Assembly: GCA_019802505.1 (NCBI GenBank)
Contig: JAFMOC010001063.1
Span: 59,056-123,055 of the forward strand
DNA from: Corydoras sp. C115
Taxonomy: Eukaryota; Chordata; Actinopteri; Siluriformes; Callichthyidae
Length of the DNA: 64,000 nt
Direction of reading: 5' to 3'
Below, piece after piece: positions 20,425 through 31,648 of this stretch; position 1 is the stretch's first letter; the number at the start of each line of letters is the position of its first letter. A model generated the notes under the pieces. The model saw nothing but the letters and a program-made list of their open reading frames with translations, searched no databases and was not told where the DNA came from. Position numbers and translations under genes: made by a program.

Positions 20425-20612
20425 TCCTCCCACAGTCCAAAAAACATGAATCAAGGTTGATTACATTCACCAAATTGCCCCATTTAGTGTGTGGCTGTGT
20501 GAGTGAGTGTATTCCCATTGATAGATTGGCGTCCTATCCTGAGTGTATCTGCCCAGAGTCCGAAATGTTCTCCCCTGGATGGGCATGGGGTACCCTGGGG
20601 AGAACGTGGTAT
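20425..20612 (+). repeat. SINE body fragment
   Basis: From CCTCCCACAGTCC to GATGGGCATGGGG. Lacks the head, and the end differs from the usual tail (CCTGGGGAGAACGTGG). The same variant is in units B (28742) and C (36070). Confidence 0.75.
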
Positions 20613-20786
20613 GTTTTGTCTGTCCATTACATAATTCAATTACAACTAATACCTACATTAGACATTAGAAGAAAATCTAAAAAACAGATAGATACAGCAA
20701 ACGATAACTAACTTTTCCTTTACATTTTCCTTTTCCTTCCTTTACAGAAGCAGAATAATATTCTTGACCATGTCATCTTGTTTTGT

Positions 20787-20858
20787 GGTTCCATGGTGTA
20801 ATGGTTAGCACTCTGGACTCTGAATCCAGTGATCCGAGTTCAAATCTCGGTGGAACCT
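20787..20858 (+). tRNA. tRNA-Gln(CTG) (unit A)
   Basis: All stems pair: GGTTCCA/TGGAACC, CTGGA/TCCAG and CCGAG/CTCGG. Loop CTCTGAA gives CTG (decodes CAG). A box TGGTGTAATGG and B box GAGTTCAAATC are present. TTTT at 20867 can terminate. Followed 208 bp later by Phe on the same strand; the pair repeats in B and C. Confidence 0.96.
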
Positions 20859-21023
20859 GTGTTGGCTTTTAAAATTGATTTCTGAATATTATTTAATAAA
20901 AATAAAGGGCAAAAAACTTTTAATTTACTGTAATTTACTGTCTTCATTCATTAAACTGTATTTTAAAGGCAAAAGTATTTTTACACCAGTCATTAGTTAG
21001 AACAGTATTTTGATAATTAAATG

Positions 21024-21026
<3 letters not shown>

Positions 21027-21066
<40 letters not shown>
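21027..21066. repeat. poly(T) tract
   Basis: About 38 T directly upstream of the Phe gene; only 8-9 T at the same place in units B and C, so it expanded after duplication. Confidence 0.9.
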
Positions 21067-21067
<1 letters not shown>

Positions 21068-21139
21068 TTGAAGTATCTCAGTTGGGAGAGCCTTAAACTG
21101 AAGATCTAAAGGTTCCTGGTTCGAGACCAGGTTTTAGCA
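21067..21139 (+). tRNA. tRNA-Phe(GAA) variant (unit A)
   Basis: Loop CTGAAGA (GAA), T-stem CCTGG/CCAGG perfect, TTTTT at 21143. The acceptor GTTGAAG pairs with TTTTAGC through G:T wobbles. Position 10 is T in place of G (TATCTCAG) in all array copies, and there is an A:C mismatch in the anticodon stem here. Possibly functional but off-consensus. Confidence 0.75.
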
Positions 21140-21961
21140 GAATTTTTCAGCGTGAAGTGTTTTTACTCTCCAGTTCAAAATTTTATAAAAATTAACACAT
21201 ACGCTAGACAAAGAAAATCAAAAGAACAGATTGAATACAGCAGAGCTGAACATTTTTATAAGCTGTATAATAAGGATTGCAGACAAAACTTGTTTCAGTG
21301 AAAGGTTTGTGTAAAAATGAAGTGTTTTATTATTGTTATTATTAGTGTTTTTACTATTTCAGCAGTTGTCTCTTTTAAAATAAACTTTATGCAGTCTAAA
21401 AAGTAGACTTTAAACCTTTTATGTTTTCATGCAATCCAGGACAGAGTGATGATATTGAAATGACGCAGTCTGAAAGTGTTTTGTAATAAACAGATATGTT
21501 TTCTGTATGTATAAAATTAGATAAAATTATGAATGGATCCTACATTTTGAAACACATCAAAGTGACCTCTCTCTGTGCATCAACATGGGAATTTAACATT
21601 ATAGAAACCTGATACAGTATTTCATTTAATACTTTTTACTTCTACTCTACATTTCAAAAGAAATCCCTGTACTTTTTAATAACTACATTTCTAAAATAAA
21701 GTTTGTTACTTTATTTATAAGCTGACAGACAATGACCAATCATTATTTAAGCACGCTGGCTCAACAAACACGTCATGGTGAAGGAGATTGTTTTGTGCGC
21801 CAAAGAATGAAGCGCTCATGGCGTTTACAGTAACATGTTTGAAAATAACGTCAACAACCAAATGGAAAAAAATAAAGATGTATATTCCAATAGTCAGTAG
21901 AGGAAGTTTAAGAAGAGAATGAAATGAACAGGACTATAAACTCAATAAATGATGATCTTCT

Positions 21962-23121
21962 TGTGAGAAATCCAGGTTCTGCTTCTGTCTCTCCGTCACG
22001 ATCTGTCACTCGCTCTCTCAGCCCCGCCTTCTAGTTCCGCTTTCGCTCCGTCACCAGGTGAGGCTGATTAGTTCTGATGGGTCGTTTATCTTATTTAAAC
22101 CCTGCTTTCATACTGAACGAACGCGAAGTATTGTCCCTGGTTTACCACACATACTGAGCGAGTTTGCTGCTATCTGTTCTCTCTGTCGTGTCGTGTCGTG
22201 TCGTGTCGTGTCGTGTCGTGTCGTGTCGTGTCGTGTCGTGTCGTGTCGTGTCGTGTATCTGGTCTTGGTGAGTGCGCGTCTGTTTGTGTTAGCATCTGTG
22301 TTCTCACCTCTGTGTTTAGACTAGCGTGTGTGGTTGTATGAGTGAACGTCCGTGTGATTCTGTGGTCGCTCCCAGTGTCTTGTTGTTTAATCCTCTTTCT
22401 GTTTCCAGTGTTCACCCTGTCCCTAGAGTCCGGTGTCCCGGGAGCGATCGTTGTCTCTGTCCGTCCGCTCAGGTGCTTCGGCCGGTTGGGGCGGAGTTCG
22501 CTCTCACCCTAGCTCGCTCCGCTGGCGCGTCACCACCTGGGGACGTCTGTGTGTCAGTGTTCACTCAGCTTACTAACACTTCTGATCTGCATACTAATAC
22601 TCCATCTGTCGGTGAACGAACATTGTTTTCTCCCTTGTGTATTAACTATCTTGCTGTCTTCCTCCCTTTGTGTGTTTCAGTTTCGTTTTGAGCCGCTCGT
22701 CGTTTCGTTCAGTTCACCGAATCTCTTTGAGCACTTTAAGCATGTATTCTTCCTTCAGGGTTTGGTCTAGCACTCTTCTTGACACTCCTACCTGTTCTAT
22801 CTTAGGATTTATTTTGTCTACTAAAGACAACCTCACTAGACAATTCCCAGTTTCGTCACGCATAGCCAGTGTAGGGTTCTCTTTCTACAGCGTATTTCTG
22901 ATACCTGTGTATCTTTTTATATTTTTTTTTTTCTTTTGCTCGGTGTTGTGCTCTGCCCAGTCCTCCGTTCCAGGTTCCACACCTCAGCCTGGGTCCAGTA
23001 GGCAACACCCCTCTCAATCAATACTCCTCCTGCATAACCCTACCTCTGCCTTGCTTATCAATAAACACTAACTGTTCTGCATCTACGTCTCCAGACCACG
23101 CTTTACGTACAGTTTGTGACA
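21962..23121. mobile_element. solo-LTR-like insertion with TCGTG array
   Basis: Begins TGTGAGAAATCC, ends GTTTGTGACA (TG...CA ends) and is flanked by a 5-bp repeat CTTCT (21957-21961, 23122-23126). Units B (about 30213) and C (about 37258) show the near-empty site GATGATCTT/GATCTTCATG. A TTTAAA box near 22096 and AATAAA near 23061 fit LTR promoter and polyadenylation signals, suggesting transcription on the plus strand. No internal genes. It is GC-richer than its surroundings. Confidence 0.7.
22186..22256. repeat. (TCGTG)n pentanucleotide array
   Basis: About 14 tandem TCGTG copies inside the LTR-like element. It opens reading frames on both strands that are not genes. Confidence 0.97.
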
Positions 23122-23356
23122 CTTCTTGATGTAAATACTTGAATTTTTAAAAATCATTTAATATTTTTTGTGAATAATTCAAACAATAACAAACCCCAAC
23201 TTGATAGCACTATCTGTAAAGTCCACTAAAGAAAGATACCACACAATTATTTTTTTTAAACGTTATTTTAATTTCAAACCCAAACACTTTAGAGGTTTAG
23301 CTTTTAGATTAATCAACTAATCGAAAAAATAATTAATTGATTGTTAGGTGCAGCCA

Positions 23357-23380
23357 TACTAACCGCGCTACGATCACGGC
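23357..23380 (-). pseudogene. tRNA-His 5' half relic (unit A)
   Basis: TACTAACCGCGCTACGATCACGGC is cut off at the anticodon arm. The same half gene is at 30864, 37901 and (inverted) 50355, so the truncation predates the units. Confidence 0.7.
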
Positions 23381-23662
23381 ACACCACAAAGCCCTTCCTA
23401 CACCCTTTCATAAAACTGGATGTTAATGAAACAGCAGCAATTTTAAAAGAGCTTTTAAGGCTCTTATTTTGCCAATTGATCTCGGGACCTAAATCAAGCT
23501 CTCACATAGCAGGAACCCAGTTAAATTCCAAAGTGCAGGCCAGAAATCCAAACTGCAAGACCACATGCTACACTGATCCCATGTATGAACTTAATTTGAT
23601 TGAGATTAATTCTTTTAAATTTTACATTAGGGAAGAGCTTTTAAATCAACTGCTATAGTTTA

Positions 23663-24110
23663 AGCTAAAACTAGTACACAAACTCCAAATGGTTCAGAAC
23701 TCAGCAGCACGTATTATCACAAGAACTCCTTCTCATCATCATATCTCTCCTGTTCTACATCAGTTGCACTGGCTCCCGGTTACTCAACGTATTCATTACA
23801 AAATATTACTCCTCACTTTCAAAGCCATCCATAACCTTGCTCCTCCGTATATCGCAGATCTTATCACGGTTACCTCTCATCCACGATCACTGAGATCTTC
23901 CGCCTCTACACACCTGTCTGTTCCCACTATAGCACCATGGGAGGTAGAGCCTTCAGTAGCTCTGCCCCAGACTATGGAATGCTCTGCCTCCCGACTTAAG
24001 GAAATTGGACTCCATATCACAGTTTAAGTCGAGTCTCAAAACGCACCTTTTTAGAATATGCTTATAATCTAATTTATTTCCTCTATCTTTTAATTTATCT
24101 TTTGGCTAAA
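23663..24110 (+). mobile_element. L2-like LINE 3' fragment
   Basis: Plus-strand frame with VQNSAARIITRTP, LHQLHWLPVTQRIHYKILLL and PRSLRSS, the C-terminal part of an L2-type polyprotein, then a frame break near 24000 and a 3' part (CACCTTTTTAGAATATG). Present in unit A only. Confidence 0.75.
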
Positions 24111-24369
24111 TTACTGATTGCCTTAAAGTTTTATTTTTTATAAAAAAAAAGCTGCCGCAAGTGTTTATATGCTGTTTCTACTAATCTGTGCTTTATGATT
24201 TAAAATAGTGTTTTATTTATCACGCATTGATACGAAGGTGAAGCGCTCATGTGAAGCGTGTGTGTTATTGTCAATGTCACCATTGTATGGCTCAATTCTT
24301 TTTTTTTTAGCTGTAGGCAAAGTCATGGCTGGCTCCTTGGAAAACTAACAGTTCTTTCGGACACAATAT

Positions 24370-24706
24370 CATTCATTCATTATCTTCCACTTTTTTCTAT
24401 ATTAGCGTAGTGGGGGGTTCCCCATGCCCATCCAGTGGAGAACGTTTCGGGCACTGGGCAGATACACCCAGGACAGGGCGCCAATCTATCGCTGGGCACA
24501 CACTCACTCACTCAGACACACTCTATATGGGGCAATTTGGAGAACACAATTGACTTGATCCATGTTTTTGGACTGTGGGAGGAAACCGGAGAACCTGAAG
24601 GAAACCCACACAGACACGGGGAGAACATGGAAACTCCACCCAGATGGGGATTCGAACCCTAGTGCTGAGAGGAGAACATGCTAACCACTAAGCCACTGTG
24701 CCGCCC
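24370..24706 (-). repeat. SINE 1 (unit A)
   Basis: Near-complete, head ends CCACTGTGCCGCCC. Left flank GGACACAATATCATTC is shared with units B, C and D, so this insertion predates the duplications. Confidence 0.9.
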
Positions 24707-24879
24707 ATGTGTTCAAAGATGTAGATGACATTTCCTTAATTAATCAATGTTTAAATTTATAAAAAAAAAGAAAAAAGAAAAGAAAAGAAAAAAAAGAAAA
24801 TTAAATAAAAAAAAACACTTTTTTTTGTCTGTTTATGGATATTAAAAGCAGACAAGACAACATTTATCCTTGAAACTTT

Positions 24880-26600
24880 ATTTTAACAGAATAATTCAAT
24901 TTAACGTTTCTTTATAACAAAAATTTAAAATACAGAGATAAAAGAAATAAAAGTTCCACATTCACACTACAGATCTGCAGAGGAGACTGAATGTTAACCT
25001 GTCAGTGTGTCATATTGGTTGCAGTAATTTATTTATGCCAGATGGGGGCACCACAATACAAGTTACTACATATACAGACTAAACTTACCATCTACATAAA
25101 CAGTAACCTTGTAGTGCACTCAATTGTACTTTACACCTTCAGGATTAAGACTATACTTTCAGGATTTATTTCTGTAGTTTGTAACTTGGAAATGTGATTA
25201 AAAAGTGCTGCGTCATCCTAACCACGATGAAGAATTAAGATACTCTCTTTAGAGCATGAATCAGATCTGGAGTGATGAACTAGTTCATCTGCTTTATTTC
25301 TTTGATGAATGCTTCTTTTGCTTTTGGCAGAATGGAGGAAGAGAGTATGTTCAGAGTGGTTAAGATGCTTGCAGTTTAAAGCAGAAAAACTCATAATGAA
25401 CATTGTGTTATTTATTTGATTACTATTTGTGTTAAATTACCAATTATATTGATTGTAGTTTTTCTATATTACTTAAACATGTTTCATGACATTGCTCCTC
25501 ATTTTTCACAAACTCTAAACCCAAAACACTTTTCTAAAGCTACATACACACAACATCACAATCTCTTTCAAAACAAATACATCACACCAAAACAGTTGCT
25601 CATATGCTCAAAAGCAAACTTTGACACCACAATTCCGCTCAAGGCCTGCAAAAATGTACACACTACTGAGCATCATCAACCACATTACCAAAAATATTGA
25701 AAACACAATTTTCAGAGTGTGAGACTGGCCTTTTAACAGTTTCACAACTGCCAGGATGCATTTGAGCAACCCTTATTTATTCTCAAATATGTATTGGGCA
25801 TTTACTATAGATTTGTGCATTTAATAGGAATAATGAATAATGCAGAAAACTCAATGCAGAAATGAGTACTGTAAACTCCATGGAGGATCCATTACACACA
25901 ATATATACAGTACAGTAACAATCAAAAACACAATGTTCAGGGTGCGATTTCTTTTATTACAGTACGTTGTACCTGTAAATTGACACAGTATGTTGTATGT
26001 TATGTTGTCTTCACTGCAGTGTAGCGACTGAAGCTATCCAACAAGTTAAACCTTGATTCAAAAAAACAGGAGTCTGTACTGTAGTTAACATTTCACTGTT
26101 GTTTACTGAAGAATCCAGTATTACATATCAGAGTGTAAACTGCAACAAAACAAAGTTTGATTTTTTTTAAAATATAAGGTTCAGCTTCACATGAAGTCTC
26201 ATGAATATCCTTGTGAATACATGTAAAATAAAAATGATCTTTTAAACTATTTATTACCTTCTCTTTCAACTTTAAACTTAACTTATTCTATCAATTATTT
26301 AACTTAACACTAAATTTTACTTATGACTTTGCTTCTAGCATCGTTCACTGTCAGGAATACTTAAGTAGAAACTGATTTCAACAGATAGAAACTGAGTGGG
26401 AAGTAAGTGATGACAAGGCAGGAAGTGGTAAGTAAATTACAAGAAATGTTATCAAAATTAAAAGGTCCTCTCATTTCTTTTAGACAAACAGCATGTGTGT
26501 TCATGGTTGAACTGGTTGCTTGATGAACTATATCTTTTTTTCCAAATAGTGAACCTCAAAAAGAATTCAGCTCAATTAAATCAAATTTTGAAAAGCACTT
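24880..26600. other. conserved non-coding core of the repeat unit (A)
   Basis: Starts ACAGAATAATTCAATTTAAC and runs to the Glu gene. Copies: B 32420-33480 (truncated), C 40035-41590, D 47390-45880 inverted, E 45720-45100 inverted. Short frames of about 60 residues are open on both strands at the same place (25218-25403), which argues for non-coding sequence kept alike by recent copying. It may include an unidentified mobile element. Confidence 0.75.
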
Positions 26601-26604
26601 CGTG

Positions 26605-26676
26605 TCCCATATGGTCTAGCGGTTAGTATTCCTGGTTTTCACCCAGGTGGCCTGGGTTCAACTCCCGGTATGAGAA
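26605..26676 (+). tRNA. tRNA-Glu(TTC) (unit A)
   Basis: TCCCATATGGTCTAGCGG start, loop TTTTCAC (TTC), stem CCTGG/CCAGG, B box GGTTCAACTCC. The acceptor has one C:A mismatch (TCCCATA/TATGAGA). TTTT at 26680 follows. Decodes GAA. The copy in unit C (42019) has lost its 3' acceptor. Confidence 0.85.
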
Positions 26677-26939
26677 GGGTTTTATTTTTAAGGTGCTGTT
26701 TGTAAAAGCCCATGAATGTCTACCAAAGTAAGAATTTGGAAACGTTGGAAAGCACTGCTTTTTTATCAAAGTCCTGATCAATGAAAAACATTTGAAAGGG
26801 CATTATGGCGAATAGGGTTCAAACCTCTGATTTTAGTCTGACATACTTCCAAATGCACTCAACATCAGATTTAAACAAATATCCCTCCCTTATTAAATAT
26901 CCTGATCATTTTTATTTTACATGTATTTACTAGGATATT

Positions 26940-27465
26940 CAAATCTCAATCCTCTGTCCTCATTTTGTTAGACCTTTCTGCAGCTTTTGATACAGTAAAT
27001 CATCAGATTCTCTGTAAATCATCCACTCTAGCTGAATTAGGCTTTTCTGATACGACACTTGAATGGTTTCGATACTATCTCACAGGAAGGACCTTCAAAG
27101 TGTCATGGAATGGGGAGATCTCTAACTCTCACCAAGTACGCACTGGTGTGCCTCAGGGCTCTGTACTTGGTCCTCTCCTCTTCTCTCTTTACATGACATC
27201 ACTGAGCACAGTCATCCAGGCGCATGGTTTCTCTTACCACTGCTATGCTGATGACACTCAACTTCATCTGTCTTTTGCCCCTGATGACACCACCATCTCA
27301 AATCGGGTATCTGCATGCCTCTCCGACATATCTGTCTGGATGAAGGCCCGTCATCTCAAATAAACTTAGAAAAAACAGAGCTTCTCATTATCCCAGCTAA
27401 ACCCTCAATCCATCACAACCTTCAGACCTCTTCAACTAATTCAAAACTCTGCAGCCCGAAACAGC
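26940..27465 (+). mobile_element. L2-like LINE RT fragment
   Basis: Frame with LDLSAAFDTVNHQIL, GVPQGSVLGPLLFSLY and SYHCYADDTQLH (YADD) to a stop at 27361; a shifted frame continues (AAACAGAGCTTCTCATTATC). It covers RT palm motifs only and lies between units A and B. Confidence 0.85.
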
Positions 27466-27532
27466 CCAAAAAACATCCAAATGCTTATTTCTGAACAAAA
27501 ATTTTAATGACTCTATCATTCAAAATAAAGTT

Positions 27533-27578
27533 TGCCATGATTGCCAGAGTTGCTGCAGGCACAACGCAGAGCACTGGG
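27533..27578 (-). pseudogene. tRNA-His relic (unit B)
   Basis: TGCCATGATTGCCAGAGTTGC and ACAACGCAGAGCACT resemble the His 3' half plus anticodon arm in reverse complement, fused to non-tRNA sequence. Confidence 0.5.
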
Positions 27579-27828
27579 GAATCTCTAAAAAAAAAATTGG
27601 TAAATTGCAGATTTACAGATGCTTCTTGTGGTGTTCTCATTTTTGTCATGTTGTATACAGAAGTAGAGTAAGTAGTTGTCTTCATTTCTCTTTGTTCTGC
27701 TTATTGAGCAAAAAAGAAAAACTCAGATGCATGTAAGGAAATTTGTAAGGTCAATAAGCAGTAAGAAATAATCATCACTTTTGACACATTTGGCAATGAT
27801 TAGCTTTCAACTTAATAAAAGTATTACT

Positions 27829-27901
27829 CGCCAAACGTGGGGCTCGAACACACGATACAGAGATTAAGAGTCTCATGCTCTAACGACTGAGCTAGCCAGG
27901 C
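27829..27901 (-). pseudogene. tRNA-Lys(CTT) (unit B), degraded
   Basis: Loop CTCTTAA (CTT) and most of the D-arm are intact. The T-stem (CGTGT/CACGT region) and anticodon stem carry mismatches against the 53769 copy. Confidence 0.7.
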
Positions 27902-28184
27902 TGAAGACCCCATGTTCAAGCAGTCTTTAAGTTGCAGCTGGTCCAAAAACCGTGACCATGTCTGTGTCTATGTCGTCATATATGTTTTCATAAATAAAAG
28001 TGGGTTTTTTTTTGGGTTCCTAAATTGTGCTTCTTTAGGAGCATAGTCTGGGGCTTTTTATCATCTGTCTTTCCCCTTACCAATGTATTAAATCTGATCT
28101 TAAACACCTAAATAGAATTAATAAAATAAAATAATCTGTTAACAGAGAGCTCCAGTAAGCAGGTTAAAACCACAGTGTACAGTC

Positions 28185-28522
28185 ACATTCATTCATTAAC
28201 TCCCACTTTATCATATATTAGGGTTGCGGTGGGGTTCCCCATGCCCATCCAGGGGAGAATATTTCGGGCGCTGGGCAGATACACCCAGGACAGCGCCAAT
28301 CTATTGCTGGGCACACACTCACACACACAGACACACTCTACATGTGGCAATTTGGAGAAATCAATTGACTTGATCCATGTGTTTGGACTGTGGGAGGAAA
28401 CCGGAGAACCCGGAGGAAACCCACGCGGACAACATGGAAACTCCACCCAGACGGGGATTCGAACCGGGAATCCCTAGTGCCGAGAAGTGACCGTGCTAAC
28501 CACTAAGCCACCGTGCCGCCCT
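28185..28522 (-). repeat. SINE shared with unit D
   Basis: Full copy flanked by TGTACAGTCACA on both sides. The same insertion with the same target repeat is at 52009 in D; unit C (35810-35830) lacks it. Confidence 0.9.
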
Positions 28523-28718
28523 GTACAGTCACAAGTATTATCAAATTTATTGTAATATTTAATCAGTTATCTATAAAAAATACAATTTCAACAGTGTTAT
28601 TTATCAGAAGATAAATCTCCAAAATGTGCCGAAAGTTGCCAAACCTGATAATTTGCCTTCTGATTGTATTATGTTTACTAATACAACTACTACTACTAAT
28701 AATAATAATTAAATTATT

Positions 28719-28741
28719 ATTATTATTATTATTATTATTAG
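28719..28741. repeat. (ATT)n microsatellite
   Basis: Abuts the broken edge of the following SINE fragment; expanded to about 50 bp in C and D. Confidence 0.9.
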
Positions 28742-28984
28742 TTTCTATGTTCTCCTCGTGTCTGCGTGGGTTTCCTCCGGGTTCTCCGGTTTCCTCCCAC
28801 AGTCCAAAAAACATGAATCAAGGTCGAGTGCATTCGCCAAATTGCCCCATATAGTGTGTGTCTGTGTGAGTGAGTGTATGCCCAGTGATAGATTGGTGCC
28901 CTGTCCTGGGTGTATCTGCCCAGAGTCCAAAATGTTCTCCCCTGGATGGGCATGGGGACCCCTGGGGAGAACGTGGTATGTTTT
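28742..28984 (+). repeat. SINE body fragment (unit B)
   Basis: Starts inside the body (TTTCTATGTTCTCC) right after the ATT run and ends in the variant CCTGGGGAGAACGTGG also seen in A and C. Confidence 0.8.
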
Positions 28985-29139
28985 GTCTGTCCATTACATA
29001 ATTCAATTACAACTAATACCTAAGAAAATCTAAAGAACAGATAGATACAGCAAACGATAACTAACTTTTCCATTACATTTTCCTTTTCCTTCCTTTACAG
29101 AAGCAGAATAACATTTTTGACCATGTCATCTTGTTTTGT

Positions 29140-29211
29140 GGTTTCATGGTGTAATGGTTAGCACTCTGGACTCTGAATCCAGTGATCCGAGTTCAAATCT
29201 CGGTGGAACCT
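29140..29211 (+). tRNA. tRNA-Gln(CTG) (unit B)
   Basis: Differs from the 20787 gene only at position 5 (GGTTTCA), which still pairs as T:G with TGGAACC. All other stems, the loop CTCTGAA and both boxes are intact. Confidence 0.93.
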
Positions 29212-29378
29212 GTGTTGGCTTTTGAAACTGGTTTCTGAATATTATAAAAAAATTAAAGGGCAATAAACTTTTAATTTACTGTCTTCATTCATTAAACTGT
29301 ATTTTAAAGGCAAAAGTATTTTTACACCAGTCATTAGTTAGAACAGTATTTCGATAATTAAATGTGCTGTTTTTTTTT

Positions 29379-29451
29379 GCTGAAGTATCTCAGTTGGGAG
29401 AGCGTTTGACTGAAGATCTAAAGGTTCCTGGTTCGAGACCAGGTTTTAGCA
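29379..29451 (+). tRNA. tRNA-Phe(GAA) variant (unit B)
   Basis: GCTGAAG pairs with TTTTAGC; loop CTGAAGA; T-stem CCTGG/CCAGG. T10 is shared with A and C. The anticodon stem has one T:T (TTTGA/TCTAA). TTTT follows at 29455. Confidence 0.8.
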
Positions 29452-30467
29452 GAATTTTACAGCGTGAAGTGTTTTGACTCTCCAGTTCAAAATTTTATAA
29501 AAATTAACACTTTCGCTAGACAAAGAAAATCAAAAGAACAGATTGTATACAGCAGAGCTGAACATTTTTATAAGCTGTATAATAAGGATTGCAGACAAAA
29601 AAATGTGTTTTGTAATAAACAGATTTTTTCTGTATGTATAAAATGGGATTAAATTATGAATGGATCCTACATTTTGAAATCACATCAAAGTGACCTCTCT
29701 CTGTGCATCAACATGAGAATTTAACATTATAGAAACCTGATACAGTATTTCTGTCACTTAATACTTTTTACTTCTACTCTACATTTCAAAAGAAATCCCT
29801 GTACTTTTTAATAACTAAATTTCTAAAACAGGTTTGTTACTTTATTTAGACTACATTTATTTATAGATCGATTACATTGATTTATTCCGCCCCGTCATTG
29901 AGTTAATGACGTTCAAATCTGAATCCTATTGGATGTTAAACGACGGAGGAGGCGGGAGGCGAGGAGCGGTGCAAACTAGTGATTGGAAGGCTGACAGACA
30001 ATGACCAATCATTATTTAAGCACGCTGGCTCAACAAACACGTCATGGTGAAGGAGATTATTTTGTGTTAAAGAATGAAGCGCTCATGGCGTTTATAGTAA
30101 CATGTTTGAAAATAACGTCAACAACCAAATGGAAAAAAATAAAGATGTATATTCCAATAGTCAGTAGAGGAAGAGAATGAAATGAACAGGACTATAAACT
30201 CAATAAATGATGATCTTGATGTAAATAATGGATTTTTTTAAAATTGTTTAATAATTTTTGTGAATAATTCAAACAATAACAAACCCCAACTTGATAGCAC
30301 TATCTGTAAAGTCCACTAAAAAAAGATACCACAGTTGGAGCAGGTTAATCCTGAAACTTCAAAGTATTTTGTGCAGTTTAATATTATGAGTATAATAATA
30401 TAAAACAGTATAAACATCCAAATGCTTGTTTCTGAACAAAAATGAATGATTCATTCAAAATAAAGTT

Positions 30468-30511
30468 TGCCATGACCAGAGTTTTTGCAGGCACAACGCA
30501 GAGCACTGGGG
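30468..30511 (-). pseudogene. tRNA-His relic (unit B)
   Basis: TGCCATGACCAGAG and GGCACAACGCAGAGCACT, fused to GGGGCAAAAG. Same relic as 37494 and 50728. Confidence 0.5.
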
Positions 30512-30863
30512 CAAAAGAAAAATGAACGTCCAGCATTTTTGATAAGACATTTAAGTAATAGTAAAAGACTAATTTAAAAATTTTCCACCATCATTCTAAT
30601 GTGCTTTATATTATGAATTATTGAATCTCTTGTGGCCGAGATTTTATCTATGATAAAGCTGCTAATGCAACAACATATTTGGGTTTCTATAGTGCCATTA
30701 AGAGCACTGTGTTTAATTAAAGAAAATATTTCAGCATTAAAGGTTTTTATTTTTCATTATTTTTGAAACGTCATTTTAATTTCAAACCCAAACACTTTAG
30801 AGGTTTAGCTTTTAGATTAATCGATAAAAAAAAAAAATATTAATTGATTGTTAGGTGCAGCCA

Positions 30864-30887
30864 TACTAACCGCACTATGATCACGGC
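30864..30887 (-). pseudogene. tRNA-His 5' half relic (unit B)
   Basis: Counterpart of 23357: acceptor and D-arm only. Confidence 0.65.
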
Positions 30888-31648
30888 ACACCACAAAGCC
30901 CTTCCTACACCCTTTCATAAAACTGGATGTTAAAGAATCAGCAGCAATTTTAAAAGAGCTTTTAAAGCTCTTATTTTGCCAATTGATCTCGGGACCTAAA
31001 TCAAGCTCTCACATAGCAGGAACCCAGTTAAATTCCAAGGCGCAGGCCAGAAATCCAAACTGCAAGACCACATGCTACACTGATCCCATGTATGAATTTA
31101 ATTTGATTGAGCTTAATTATTTAAAATTTTACATTAGGGAAGAGCTTTTAAATCAACTGCTATAGTTTAAGCTATTTGTCAGTGAAGTAAATTTCAGTCA
31201 GTGAAGTAGACTGTTTCTCTAACAATCAAATAATTCCATCTAGTGGCCAAATTACAGAACGAAGTTTATTAAAAAAAACTGCCGCAACTGTTTATATTCT
31301 GTTTCTATTAATCTGTGCTTTATGATTTAAAATAATGTTTTGTTTATCACGCATTGATACGAAGGTGAAGCGCTCATGTGAAGCGTGTGTGTTATTGTCA
31401 ATAATGTCACTGCTGGACACACGGGCGAAAATTGACAAAGGGGAAATTACCACAAATGGTAGAGGAAAATTCATGGCCGGTGCCATGGAAAATAAACAAT
31501 TCTTCTGGCCACATTATCAAGTCTGTAAATTTTTTAACTTGAAAAATTGATTACAATTTCAAATAGTTTTAAGTCATGGTGTTTGTTCTGTTGTTGTCTG
31601 CTTAATTTCCCTAAGAAAGGTTGTTTGCCTTTAAAAACAATGAAAAGT

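Noticed and set aside
22186..22256. Regular repeats considered as a CRISPR-like array
   Set aside because: Five-base tandem units without spacers in a vertebrate genome: a microsatellite.
22058..23071. Several frames of 73-133 codons
   Set aside because: They lie inside the LTR-like insertion and run through the TCGTG array; no gag/pol motifs.
24435..24662. Frames such as the one rich in Gly-Gln and Trp-Glu-Glu-Thr, seen many times
   Set aside because: All are translations of the SINE body and occur wherever the SINE does.
24991..25197. Repeated 60-68 codon frame found in five units
   Set aside because: Copies are recent duplicates, so similarity is expected without coding. The start and end vary, and no domain or upstream context supports it.
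26798..26880. tRNA-like stretch with GGGTTCAAACC (also at 42195-42270)
   Set aside because: One B-box-like motif but no consistent cloverleaf or isotype; left unassigned.
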